46,434 nt of DNA from an uncultured Aquimarina sp. (lineage in GTDB: Bacteria; Bacteroidota; Bacteroidia; Flavobacteriales; Flavobacteriaceae): assembly GCA_947497175.1 (NCBI GenBank), contig CANMFM010000009.1, forward strand, positions 100,348 to 146,781. The letters run 5' to 3'. Below, piece by piece: positions 32,724 to 40,424 of this stretch. Both the position numbers and the translations under genes were made by a program. Below the pieces are notes generated by a model that ran no database searches, was not told the DNA's origin, and saw only the letters and a list, made by a program, of their open reading frames with translations. Within the stretch, counting starts at the first letter, position 1, and each line of letters starts with the position of its first letter.

Positions 32724-34244
32724 ATGGGAATATTACCCACCGAAATAGAAAAAAAGGAACAAAAAGTTTTATACGACTATCAGCAAAGGGATATCGATAA
32801 GATATTTAGCCGCCTGGAAGAGTTTCCATCAAAGTATAATCTTCTTTATCAACTGCCGACAGGTGGAGGAAAAACCGTAATCTTTTCTGAGATTGTACGA
32901 AGATATATAGCGGCTACCAAGAAGAAAGTAGTTGTGCTTACACATCGAATAGAACTTTGTGGACAGACTTCTAAGATGCTTTCTGAGTTTCAGGTTAAGA
33001 ATAAAATTATAAATAGTGCGGTCAAAGAGCTTTATGACCAAGGCGAATACATGTGTTTTGTTGCCATGGTTGAGACTTTAAATAATAGACTCAACGATGA
33101 TAAGCTTGAGCTTCATGATATCGGAATGGTTATTATAGATGAGGCTCATTACAACTCTTTCAGAAAGCTTTTTAGGTTCTTTAAGAACTGTTTTATCCTT
33201 GGGGTTACAGCAACTCCTCTTAGCTCAAATATGAAACTTCCGATGAAGGATAATTATAATGAGCTTATTGTGGGCGATACTATTGACTCATTAATCCAAA
33301 GTGGTTTTTTAGCTAAACCGGTAACGTATACCTACGATGTGGGGCTAGGATCTCTTAAAATCGGAATGAATGGTGATTATACGGTAAAATCCTCTGAAGA
33401 ACTGTATACCAATATGATGATGCAGGATAAACTGTTACATGCATATGAAGAACGGTCAAAAGGTAAAAAAACATTGATCTTCAATAATGGTATTAATACA
33501 TCGGTTTATGTGTATGATACTTTCAAAAAAGCAGGATATCCTATTCGCCACTTAGATAATACCAATAGCAGACAAGAACGAGAAGATATCTTAAAGTGGT
33601 TCAAAGAAACTGACGATGCTATATTAACATCAGTTAGTATTTTGACGACTGGTTTTGATGAGCCTACAGTAGAAAGTATCATTCTTAATAGAGCAACAAA
33701 ATCCCTAACCTTATATTTTCAAATGATTGGAAGGGGATCGCGTGTACTTCCAACCAAACCAGAATTTTCAATTATTGATTTAGGAAATAATACCGCTAGA
33801 TTTGGTTTATGGAATGCAGAGATGGATTGGCAGTCTATATTTAGGTCTCCGGATTTTTATTATGATAGTCTGGTTGGAGATGAAGAGATTGAAAGAAATT
33901 TTAAGTATGTTTTACCAGATGATATCCGAAAAGAATTTGCAAAGTCAGTCGACATAGAGTTTGATATTGAAGAAGAGTATGCAAAAACGAAAAGGTACAA
34001 TCTTAGAAGTCTTACGGTTTTAGAAAAATCAATTGAACAACATGCCAAGATGTGTGTCGAAAACAGTGAAGATGTTTTTGATGCCAGAATTCTTAGTAGA
34101 TTGCTTGATCGGGATATAGAATATCGAGTACGCAGATATTCATATTGTATTAGCAAAAGTACCAAAAACTACAGAGATTGGTTAGAAGAAGATTACAAAC
34201 GTAAGCTGAGATCAAAAATCAACCAACTCTTTATGGATGATTGA
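32724..34244 (+). CDS. DEAD/DEAH-box superfamily 2 helicase (RadD-like)
   Basis: A 506-residue SF2 helicase. Walker A is LPTGGGKTVIFSEI (~48), motif Ia TLTHRIEL-like (VLTHRIELCGQT), DEAH is VIIDEAHYNSF (~147), motif III GVTATPL, and the second RecA domain has TGFDEPTVESIILNRATKSLTLYFQMIGRGSRV (motifs V and VI, with QMIGRGSR). The closest annotated group is RadD/YejH-type repair helicases or type I R-like helicases. No methyltransferase or nuclease gene is adjacent. A C-terminal ~130 residues of unknown alpha-helical fold follow. The stop codon abuts the convergent oxidoreductase (TGATCA). Confidence 0.85.
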   Translation: MGILPTEIEKKEQKVLYDYQQRDIDKIFSRLEEFPSKYNLLYQLPTGGGKTVIFSEIVRRYIAATKKKVVVLTHRIELCGQTSKMLSEFQVKNKIINSAVKELYDQGEYMCFVAMVETLNNRLNDDKLELHDIGMVIIDEAHYNSFRKLFRFFKNCFILGVTATPLSSNMKLPMKDNYNELIVGDTIDSLIQSGFLAKPVTYTYDVGLGSLKIGMNGDYTVKSSEELYTNMMMQDKLLHAYEERSKGKKTLIFNNGINTSVYVYDTFKKAGYPIRHLDNTNSRQEREDILKWFKETDDAILTSVSILTTGFDEPTVESIILNRATKSLTLYFQMIGRGSRVLPTKPEFSIIDLGNNTARFGLWNAEMDWQSIFRSPDFYYDSLVGDEEIERNFKYVLPDDIRKEFAKSVDIEFDIEEEYAKTKRYNLRSLTVLEKSIEQHAKMCVENSEDVFDARILSRLLDRDIEYRVRRYSYCISKSTKNYRDWLEEDYKRKLRSKINQLFMDD

Positions 34245-35279
34245 TCATCTTTTTACGATGAGTTTACCTATATTTTTGCCTAAGAAAAGCATGTTGAGTG
34301 CATTAGGTAAGTTTTCAAATCCGTTTACAATAGTTTCTTTGTATTTTAGTGATCTGTCTAGGATCCAAGGTGTCATCTCTCTAAGCATTTCATCCATTCG
34401 ATCAGTATAGTCACGAGCTAAAACTCCTTGTATGGTAGCGCGTTTGTATAATATTTTATGTAAGAACCTCGGGCCTAATTCTGGATTATCCAATCCACCA
34501 GAATATTGTGATATCTGGCCGCAAATGATAATTCTTGCTCCAAGATTAATCGTTTCAAAAACAGCGTCTGTAATATATCCTCCTACATTATCGTAGTACA
34601 TATCAATTCCTTCTGGGCAAACTCTTGACAGCTTATTTTTCATTGCTACAGATGTAGGGTAATTTTTATAGTTGATCACCTCATCTACGCCTAGTATTTC
34701 TTTGAGATAGCTCGTTTTTTCATCAGATCCGGCAATACCAACTACCTTACACCCTTTAATTTTGCCAATTTGAGCGACAACTTGCCCTACAGCACCTGAT
34801 GCGCCAGAAACTAGCAATGTTTCCCCTTTTTGAGGCCTTCCTGATTCAAGAAGTCCAAAATAAGCTATACGCGCCGGCATACCTAAGATTCCTAATGCTG
34901 TAGTAAGAGGAACTGTATTAGGGTCTAATTTACGAAGAATGTTTACCGCTACCATTGCATATTCCTGCCATCCGGTATAGGATAGTACCCAATCTCCTTC
35001 TTTTAATTTGTCTGTTGGGTCTTTTATAGCTATAATTTGAGCTACAACAGCGCCACCTTGTACGGTATTAAGAGGATGTGGTTTTTCCCAGGTATTCTGA
35101 CTTGATTGTTGGATACGCATGTAGGGATCAATACTGAAGAATTCGGATCGAATTAAAGCTTGCCCTTGCTTCATATGTGCTGTGCTAATCGTATGCTCTT
35201 TTAAAGTGTAATGGCTATTATCAACTAGTTTCTCTGGTCTTTTGGAATATATCCATTGTTTATTTTTAAATACTGTCAT
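34245..35279 (-). CDS. MDR-type NADP-dependent oxidoreductase (CurA/PTGR-like)
   Basis: Zinc-free medium-chain reductase, 344 residues, reducing alpha,beta-unsaturated ketones or aldehydes. The quinone-reductase-like N terminus ends with FSIDPYMRIQ, then GGAVVAQI (~75), ALGILGMPARIAYFGLLE (~130), SGASGAVGQVVAQIGKIKGCKVVGIAGS (given by ends; NADP-binding GxxGxxG) and YDNVGGYITDAVFE. It is the last gene of a four-gene minus-strand run beginning with the ArsR gene, and starts 9 bp after the racemase-like gene. Confidence 0.88.
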   Translation of the reverse strand: MTVFKNKQWIYSKRPEKLVDNSHYTLKEHTISTAHMKQGQALIRSEFFSIDPYMRIQQSSQNTWEKPHPLNTVQGGAVVAQIIAIKDPTDKLKEGDWVLSYTGWQEYAMVAVNILRKLDPNTVPLTTALGILGMPARIAYFGLLESGRPQKGETLLVSGASGAVGQVVAQIGKIKGCKVVGIAGSDEKTSYLKEILGVDEVINYKNYPTSVAMKNKLSRVCPEGIDMYYDNVGGYITDAVFETINLGARIIICGQISQYSGGLDNPELGPRFLHKILYKRATIQGVLARDYTDRMDEMLREMTPWILDRSLKYKETIVNGFENLPNALNMLFLGKNIGKLIVKR

Positions 35280-35288
35280 GTGTCTTGA

Positions 35289-35996
35289 TTAAGATGCATT
35301 ATCTTCTTCTTTTAGCGCTTGTACTACTGCGCTCTCTGCATGTATTGTGGTGGTGTCCAATATAGGGAGATCAACGTCTCCGGATTTAATCAACATGGGT
35401 AACTCTGTACATCCTAATATAATACCTTGAGCACCTTGAATTTCTAAATTTTTTATAATTCTTTTAAGTTCTTCTTTAGAAGTTTCTAGAATAGTGCCCA
35501 ACACCAGTTCTTTGTAAATTATGGAGTGAATTATATCCCTATCTTTTTCATCTGGTATGATTACTTCAATATCATGATTATTTAGGGTTTTTTTGTAAAA
35601 CTCTTTTTCCATAGTAAATTTTGTGCCTAAAAGAGCTACTTTTTTTAGTCCTACAGATTTAATTTTAGTACTAGTTGCCTCTGCTATATGTAAAAAGGGA
35701 ATGGTAGTTTGTTTACTGATTTCTTCGCTACACAAATGCATGGTATTGGTACAGAGTACAATCAAATCGGCTCCGGCAGCCTCTAACTGTTTGGCAGCTT
35801 GTGCCATAAGCGTATTTAATTGAGCCCAATCATCATTGCGTTGTAATTTCTCAATTTCTGCAAAATCAACAGAAATTAGTATGCATTTTGCAGAATGAAA
35901 TCCACCAAGTCTTTCTTTTACTTGTTTGTTAATTAGTTCATAGTATATTGCTGATGATTCCCAGCTCATTCCCCCGATTAGTCCAATAGTTTTCAT
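35289..35996 (-). CDS. Aspartate/glutamate racemase family protein
   Basis: A 235-residue cofactor-free racemase. Two catalytic cysteines are in VLCTNTMHLC (~80) and IILGCTELPMLI (~190), giving the two-base site. KTIGLIGGMSWESSAIYYELIN is the family start. Closest to YgeA/RacD-type broad amino-acid or aspartate racemases. Second-to-last in the arsR-phzF-racemase-oxidoreductase run, 17 bp after the phzF stop. Confidence 0.9.
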   Translation of the reverse strand: MKTIGLIGGMSWESSAIYYELINKQVKERLGGFHSAKCILISVDFAEIEKLQRNDDWAQLNTLMAQAAKQLEAAGADLIVLCTNTMHLCSEEISKQTTIPFLHIAEATSTKIKSVGLKKVALLGTKFTMEKEFYKKTLNNHDIEVIIPDEKDRDIIHSIIYKELVLGTILETSKEELKRIIKNLEIQGAQGIILGCTELPMLIKSGDVDLPILDTTTIHAESAVVQALKEEDNAS

Positions 35997-36013
35997 ATGA
36001 GTTGTTTTTTTAA

Positions 36014-36799
36014 TTATATATAAATTTCTCCTGTTAGATATAAAACCGAATATCCGCTGAGAAAAACACGATCTCCATCTAGTTTACAGTAAAGTTTACC
36101 ACCTCTTTGTGATAATTGAAAAGCTTTAAGATTATTTTTTTTTAGTTTTTTTGCCCAAAATGGTACCAAAGATGCATGTGCAGAGCCTGTAACCGGGTCT
36201 TCGGGTAGCACTTTGGCATTGGCATCAAAAACACGGGATACAAAATCAGCATTTTTTCCTGGCGCCGTGATGATAATACAAAGATAGGGTAGGCTTTTTA
36301 GTAGTTCTAAATTCGGGTTTTCTTCAAGTACCTCGTCTTCAGAAGAAAGCGTAATCACTAGGTCTCTGGCAGCATAGGCCCCCAAGGGTTTAGCTTTTAG
36401 TGCTTGATGTATTTCTTCAGGAATTTCTATTTCTTTTGGAGGTCTTGATGGAAAATCCAGAGTAATAGCACCATTATCCTCTTTTTTTGCTTTTAGAGTT
36501 CCACTTTTTGAAGAAAATGTTACTTCGTTTATAGATGGCTCAATGTAATTGAAAATCACATATGCCGAAGCCAACGTTGCATGACCACATAAATCAATTT
36601 CGGCATGTGGCATAAACCACCTGATCTCATAGTGCTCCTCTTTTTTTACAAAATATCCCGTTTCTGACAGATTATTCTCTATAGCGATATTTTGTAGGGT
36701 AGTATCATCTAACCAATAGGGAAGATGACATATAGCAGCGGGATTACCTTCAAAACGCGTTTTGGTAAAGGCATCGATTTGATACAAAGGAATTTTCAT
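36014..36799 (-). CDS. PhzF-family isomerase
   Basis: A 261-residue PhzF-fold protein; true PhzF isomerises trans-2,3-dihydro-3-hydroxyanthranilate, but most members have other, unknown substrates. Landmarks: YQIDAFTKTRFEGNPAAICHL (start), catalytic Glu in ENNLSETGYFVKK (~45), LCGHATLASAYVIF, and LPEDPVTGSAHASLVPFWAK (~210). No phenazine genes are near, so a generic amino-acid or small-metabolite isomerase is likely. It follows the ArsR gene by 40 bp. Confidence 0.88.
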   Translation of the reverse strand: MKIPLYQIDAFTKTRFEGNPAAICHLPYWLDDTTLQNIAIENNLSETGYFVKKEEHYEIRWFMPHAEIDLCGHATLASAYVIFNYIEPSINEVTFSSKSGTLKAKKEDNGAITLDFPSRPPKEIEIPEEIHQALKAKPLGAYAARDLVITLSSEDEVLEENPNLELLKSLPYLCIIITAPGKNADFVSRVFDANAKVLPEDPVTGSAHASLVPFWAKKLKKNNLKAFQLSQRGGKLYCKLDGDRVFLSGYSVLYLTGEIYI

Positions 36800-36839
36800 A
36801 ATTATATATTTAATTTTTTAAATATGTTATTCAAAATTT

Positions 36840-37151
36840 TTAAAGCTGCTTACTAATAGCTTTTAGGTACTCTTTAATTACTTCTTCGTTTCGCTTAAAA
36901 TATGTCCATTTACCATGTCGAGTGGTGATCAAAAGATCAGCTCTTTGCATTCCTGATAAGTAATGAGAAATAGTGGGTTGAGAAAGCCCGGATTTGTTTT
37001 TTATGTGCTGTCCACAAACTCCGTCGTTAAAGTGCCCTAGCTCTTTATGCGGTGGAAAATTAGCTTCAGGATCTTTCAGCCATTTAAGAATATCTAAACG
37101 CGTCGCATTTGATATTGCTTTGGTAATTTCAAGTATTTTTCTATCATCCAT
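36840..37151 (-). CDS. ArsR-family transcriptional regulator
   Basis: A 103-residue winged HTH protein. I start at the ATG at 37151 (MDDRKILEITKAISNATRLDIL); a TTG two codons earlier is less likely. The recognition helix is in KSGLSQPTISHYLSGMQRADLL, and HGKWTYFKRNEEVIKEYLKAI is the wing and C-terminal helix. A Cys lies in DGVCGQHI. It heads the phzF-racemase-oxidoreductase run, so it probably controls that operon; the palindrome at 37164-37183 just upstream is its best operator candidate. No classical metal site (ELCVCDL) is seen. Confidence 0.9.
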   Translation of the reverse strand: MDDRKILEITKAISNATRLDILKWLKDPEANFPPHKELGHFNDGVCGQHIKNKSGLSQPTISHYLSGMQRADLLITTRHGKWTYFKRNEEVIKEYLKAISKQL

Positions 37152-37163
37152 ATACAAATATAT

Positions 37164-37183
37164 ATATTTAATATTGTAAATAT
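37164..37183. promoter_or_regulatory. Candidate ArsR operator
   Basis: Palindrome ATATTTA - ATATTG - TAAATAT (37164-37170, 37177-37183), centred 22 bp upstream of the ArsR start. The region is AT-rich. Confidence 0.35.
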
Positions 37184-37219
37184 GTTAAATAAAATTGAAT
37201 TTTATGTAACAAAACTGAA

Positions 37220-37266
37220 GGCCATTCGTCTAAATGGTATAAGCAGGTAGTATTTTTTTACTACCT
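37220..37266 (+). other. tRNA-like 5' segment followed by an 8-bp hairpin
   Basis: GGCCATTCGTCTAAATGG (37220-37237) resembles the acceptor and D-arm start of a tRNA-Glu-like 5' half. It is followed not by an anticodon arm but by a perfect 8-bp hairpin AGGTAGTA-TTTTTT-TACTACCT (37245-37266). The 3' half, T-arm and CCA-end are absent. It could be a decayed tRNA fragment, part of a small RNA, or coincidence. Confidence 0.3.
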
Positions 37267-37297
37267 ATTTAAAATTTAGTTTTTACGACATACATAA

Positions 37298-37337
37298 AAC
37301 ACTTGTTTCAGTACTCATTGGAATAAGTGTTTTTTTC
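37298..37337 (+). terminator. Strong plus-strand terminator with no upstream gene
   Basis: Eleven-bp stem (37299-37309 with 37320-37330, including G-T pairs), 10-nt loop, then seven Ts. The genes to its left are on the minus strand, so this terminator ends some unannotated plus-strand transcript from about 37160-37290. Confidence 0.65.
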
Positions 37338-37385
37338 TTTTCGTTATATGTAAGAATAAAAAAAATATCAGTATTCTTGTTGTAT

Positions 37386-38600
37386 ATGAAGATCATTCAG
37401 GATATAGACACAAAAAGGTTGGCTGTAAAGCTAAGACCATCTGCAGAAAAAATGGTAAAACGAGGGCATCCCTGGGTCTTTAAAGATAGTATAATTAAGC
37501 AAAGTTCTGAAGCTAAAGCAGGAGATTTGGTCATTGTTTATGATACAAAGAAAAATAATTTTTTGGCTTGCGGGTTATATGATCCATATTCTCCTATTTG
37601 TATTAAATTAATTCAGTTTAGAAAATCAACCCCGATTAATGAAGCCTGGTTCATTTCAAAAATAAATGATGCATATACAATTAGAAAACCACTTCTAGAA
37701 ACGAAAACAAATAGTTATCGATTGATTTTTGGAGAAAATGATAGTCTTCCTGGTTTTATTGCAGATACATATAATCATGTCTTAGTTATAAAACTGTATT
37801 CTCATATTTGGTTTCCATATCTAAATTGGATAATACCACATTTAGTTACGGTTACAGGTTGTAATGCAGTGGTGCTTAGGTTAAGCAGGTTACTACAATC
37901 CAAAGGAGATACATATGGTTTGCATGATGGAGATGTAATTTATGGTACCTTAGAGAGTGAAGTTGTAATTTTTAGAGAACATGGAGTTTTATTTTCTGCC
38001 AATGTAATTAAAGGACATAAAACGGGTTACTTTTTGGACCACAGACATAATAGGAAAAGAGTGGGGGAGCTCTCAAAAGGTAAAAGTGTATTGGATGTTT
38101 TTTCGTATGCAGGTGGATTCTCTGTTCATGCATTATGTGGTGGTGCAAAAAAAGTAATTAGTCTTGATATTAGTAAACATGCTTTACAAATGGCAAAAGA
38201 CAACGCAGCACTAAACACATTTAACGGTGAGCATGCTGTTATGGTCGCTGATGCTTTTGATGGGCTGCAAAGCCTTATTCATAAAAAAGAACAATTTGAT
38301 ATTGTAATTATTGATCCTCCTTCTTTTGCAAAAAGGGAAAGTGAAATTATTAAAGCAAAAAAAGGATATGCCAGATTAGCAAGATTAGGAGCTCAATTGG
38401 TGTCCTCAAATGGTATATTGGTACTAGCATCTTGTTCTTCTCGTGTGATCGCTGACGAATTTTTTAAGGTTTCTGAAGAAAATTTGTTAGAGTCCGGGCG
38501 AAGTTTTGAAATCGTTGAAAAGACATATCATGATATAGATCATCCAATAACCTTTACTGAAGGAGCTTATCTCAAATGTGGCTACTATAAAATGCATTGA
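37386..38600 (+). CDS. rlmI: 23S rRNA (cytosine-5)-methyltransferase, RlmI-like
   Basis: SAM-dependent methyltransferase of the RlmI/YccW group, 404 residues from the ATG at 37386 (a TTG 3 codons upstream extends the open frame). The N-terminal PUA domain is VKLRPSAEKMVKRGHPWVFKDSI (given by ends; GHPWVF is typical); the middle EEHE domain has LIFGENDSLPGFIADTYN; the SAM fold is VLDVFSYAGGFSVHAL (motif I), SLDISKHALQMAKDNAAL (motif II), VIIDPPSFAKRES (motif IV, DPPSF) and LVLASCSSRVIADEF (motif VI with catalytic Cys). In E. coli it methylates 23S rRNA C1962. Confidence 0.92.
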   Translation: MKIIQDIDTKRLAVKLRPSAEKMVKRGHPWVFKDSIIKQSSEAKAGDLVIVYDTKKNNFLACGLYDPYSPICIKLIQFRKSTPINEAWFISKINDAYTIRKPLLETKTNSYRLIFGENDSLPGFIADTYNHVLVIKLYSHIWFPYLNWIIPHLVTVTGCNAVVLRLSRLLQSKGDTYGLHDGDVIYGTLESEVVIFREHGVLFSANVIKGHKTGYFLDHRHNRKRVGELSKGKSVLDVFSYAGGFSVHALCGGAKKVISLDISKHALQMAKDNAALNTFNGEHAVMVADAFDGLQSLIHKKEQFDIVIIDPPSFAKRESEIIKAKKGYARLARLGAQLVSSNGILVLASCSSRVIADEFFKVSEENLLESGRSFEIVEKTYHDIDHPITFTEGAYLKCGYYKMH

Positions 38601-38629
38601 AAAAGGCAACCTGACTAAGGTTGCTTTTC
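38601..38629. terminator. Terminator between rlmI and the DUF2541-like gene
   Basis: Stem GCAACCT / AGGTTGC (38606-38612, 38618-38624), loop GACTA, T4 after and A4 before. Serves two convergent genes. Confidence 0.8.
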
Positions 38630-38650
38630 TGTATTTAAAACTTTGGTGTT

Positions 38651-39058
38651 CTAGTGTCTGCCATACACATGAACTTTAGCTCTTTTGCGCGACAGGTTTT
38701 TTGTGTCGTAAAAGAACGTTATATCACGAATAATTCTTTTGTTTCCTTTTAAATCAATGATTCTGGTAGCGCTTTTTCGGTAAAAATTATGCCTTAACTG
38801 TATCACATCTTTCTGCCCATTCCCATACTGAACAACCATCCTATGCATGGTAAGTGCACCTCCTGTCACTTTGATTTTTAGTTTCTTAAACCCACCCTCT
38901 TTGGCAGTTACTTTGATAACATCTTTATCTAACCTGTAATTCACTACTCTGGAACCCAGATGATCCCATCTGTATGTAGTAGTGAAACCACTTCCTAAAA
39001 ATAGTATTACTAGTAATACGGATACAAGTGCTGATCTTTTGAGTAAGATATTTTTCAT
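38651..39058 (-). CDS. Secreted DUF2541/YaaX-like protein
   Basis: 135 residues. Sec signal (LLKRSALVSVLLVILFLGSG, cleavage near the GFTTT region). The mature part matches the DUF2541 layout: WDHLGSRVVNYRLDKDVIKV, GGFKKLKIKVTGGALTMHRM, VQYGNGQKDVIQLRHNF, RIIDLKGNKRIIRDITFFYD. In DUF2541 proteins this is a compact basic beta-sandwich. Function in the family is unknown; an envelope or stress role is inferred from the signal peptide. Only the DUF-level call is safe. Confidence 0.75.
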   Translation of the reverse strand: MKNILLKRSALVSVLLVILFLGSGFTTTYRWDHLGSRVVNYRLDKDVIKVTAKEGGFKKLKIKVTGGALTMHRMVVQYGNGQKDVIQLRHNFYRKSATRIIDLKGNKRIIRDITFFYDTKNLSRKRAKVHVYGRH

Positions 39059-39154
39059 AATCGTTCAGTTTTATAGTTATTATATCTCTAAGACCTGAAA
39101 ATTGTAAAAAGGTTTAATTAGAAAGCTATAAAAATAGTAATACTCGTGGGGTAT

Positions 39155-39190
39155 AAAAAAAGGGATGAAACATTTCTGTTCTCATCCCTA
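39155..39190 (-). terminator. Terminator of the third OmpA lipoprotein gene
   Basis: Stem GGGATGA / TCATCCC (39162-39168, 39182-39188) with a 13-nt loop and a minus-strand T run (A run 39155-39160). Confidence 0.75.
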
Positions 39191-39213
39191 TTCTTAATAA
39201 AAGTACGATATAG

Positions 39214-40044
39214 TTAGTTAGCCGAAAGCATCGCAAAAAACTTATCCATATTTGGTAATAAAACGATTTTTGTTCGTCTATTTATAGCCATATTTTCATC
39301 AGAATTATTTTCGACAAGTGGTTTATAGCTACTTCTACCTGAAGCAATTAATTTTTCCGGTGCAACGTTATATTTATTCTGTAACTTCCTTACAATTGAT
39401 GTTGCTCTTTTAACACTTAGATCCCAGTTATCCTGCACCACAGCATTACTAATAGTTCTTGGATCTGTGTGACCTTCAACCATAACTTCAATGCTTGGTT
39501 CTGAATTTATCACGTTAGCTAATTTCTCAAGAATGCCATTCGCTTTTTCGCTTACTCTATAGCTAGCCGTCTTAAACAACATTTTATCTGAAATAGAGAT
39601 CATCACAACTGTGTTATCTATATTTATAGATATATCCTCATCATTTTTTAAACTATCATCTAATGAACTTTTTAAATTATGAGAAACGGCTAGGTTCATA
39701 GAATCCTTCAATGTTTTAGCATTTTGTAATTTATCAGGATCTACTTTGGTAAGGGTTTCCCTCATTTTTTCTTTACTGTTGTTCGAAATCGCTACAATAT
39801 CATCTACCATAACCATCTTCTCGTTACTAGCATCTCTTAGAGAATTTATTTTTGCATTATAATCGGCTACTCTTGCTTCAATTTTTGCAAATTTATCCTC
39901 TAATTCATCTTTTTCAACCGCAGTTCTTTGTAGTGTACTACGTGTATCTTGTAATTCTTGTTCTAAAGCGACATACTTTTTTTTCGATACGCATGATGTC
40001 ATTATGATACCTGACAATGCGATTAATGTGAATGATTTTTTCAT
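39214..40044 (-). CDS. OmpA-family lipoprotein, paralogue of the 7620 gene
   Basis: 276 residues with lipobox MTSC (Cys18), a coiled-coil of roughly residues 24-125 (KKYVALEQELQDTRSTLQ onwards) and the OmpA domain with VMVEGHTDPRTISN, NWDLSVKRATSIVRKLQ and NRRTKIVLLPN. The domain order, length and conserved NWDLSVKRATS block match the 7620-8486 gene, so the two are paralogues or members of a small family. It lies alone, with its own terminator and a 380-bp empty gap upstream. Likely peptidoglycan-associated lipoprotein. Confidence 0.9.
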   Translation of the reverse strand: MKKSFTLIALSGIIMTSCVSKKKYVALEQELQDTRSTLQRTAVEKDELEDKFAKIEARVADYNAKINSLRDASNEKMVMVDDIVAISNNSKEKMRETLTKVDPDKLQNAKTLKDSMNLAVSHNLKSSLDDSLKNDEDISINIDNTVVMISISDKMLFKTASYRVSEKANGILEKLANVINSEPSIEVMVEGHTDPRTISNAVVQDNWDLSVKRATSIVRKLQNKYNVAPEKLIASGRSSYKPLVENNSDENMAINRRTKIVLLPNMDKFFAMLSAN

Positions 40045-40424
40045 GGTTATCTAATTAATATTTGTGTTATTGTAACTATTTCGGATTTCTTTTATTGTTA
40101 CTCAAAATATTAATCTTTTCATATGAATATCTTAAAAAATGTTAATTGATTTTTCTCTCAATTTTGGCTTTGCACTTCATTTTATGATGAAATGATAAAA
40201 TAATAATTTGATTCTCAGTAATTAATGAAGAGATGGGACCTGTGCCTATGTTAAAGCGCGAAAAGATCTTCTTCTTTTAAAAGTTAAAATATGTTATAAT
40301 TTTGATTGCGTTTTATAGGTCCAAATAGCTAAACCTATGTTCTGAAAATAGAATTATACTAAGGTAAAAAGGTATCATGATACATCTTAGTATGAGGTCA
40401 TTTCTTTACAAATGGATTGATAAC
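40045..40424. other. Gap without a gene; nested inverted repeat
   Basis: No convincing ORF in about 380 bp. The only strong structure is a nested inverted repeat at 40356-40393: outer arms ATACTAAG (40356-40363) and CTTAGTAT (40386-40393) surround a perfect 12-bp palindrome GTATCATGATAC (40372-40383). It lies 32 bp after the kinase stop codon (minus strand). It lacks a T run, so it is either an operator-like site or an unusual stop structure. Confidence 0.6.
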
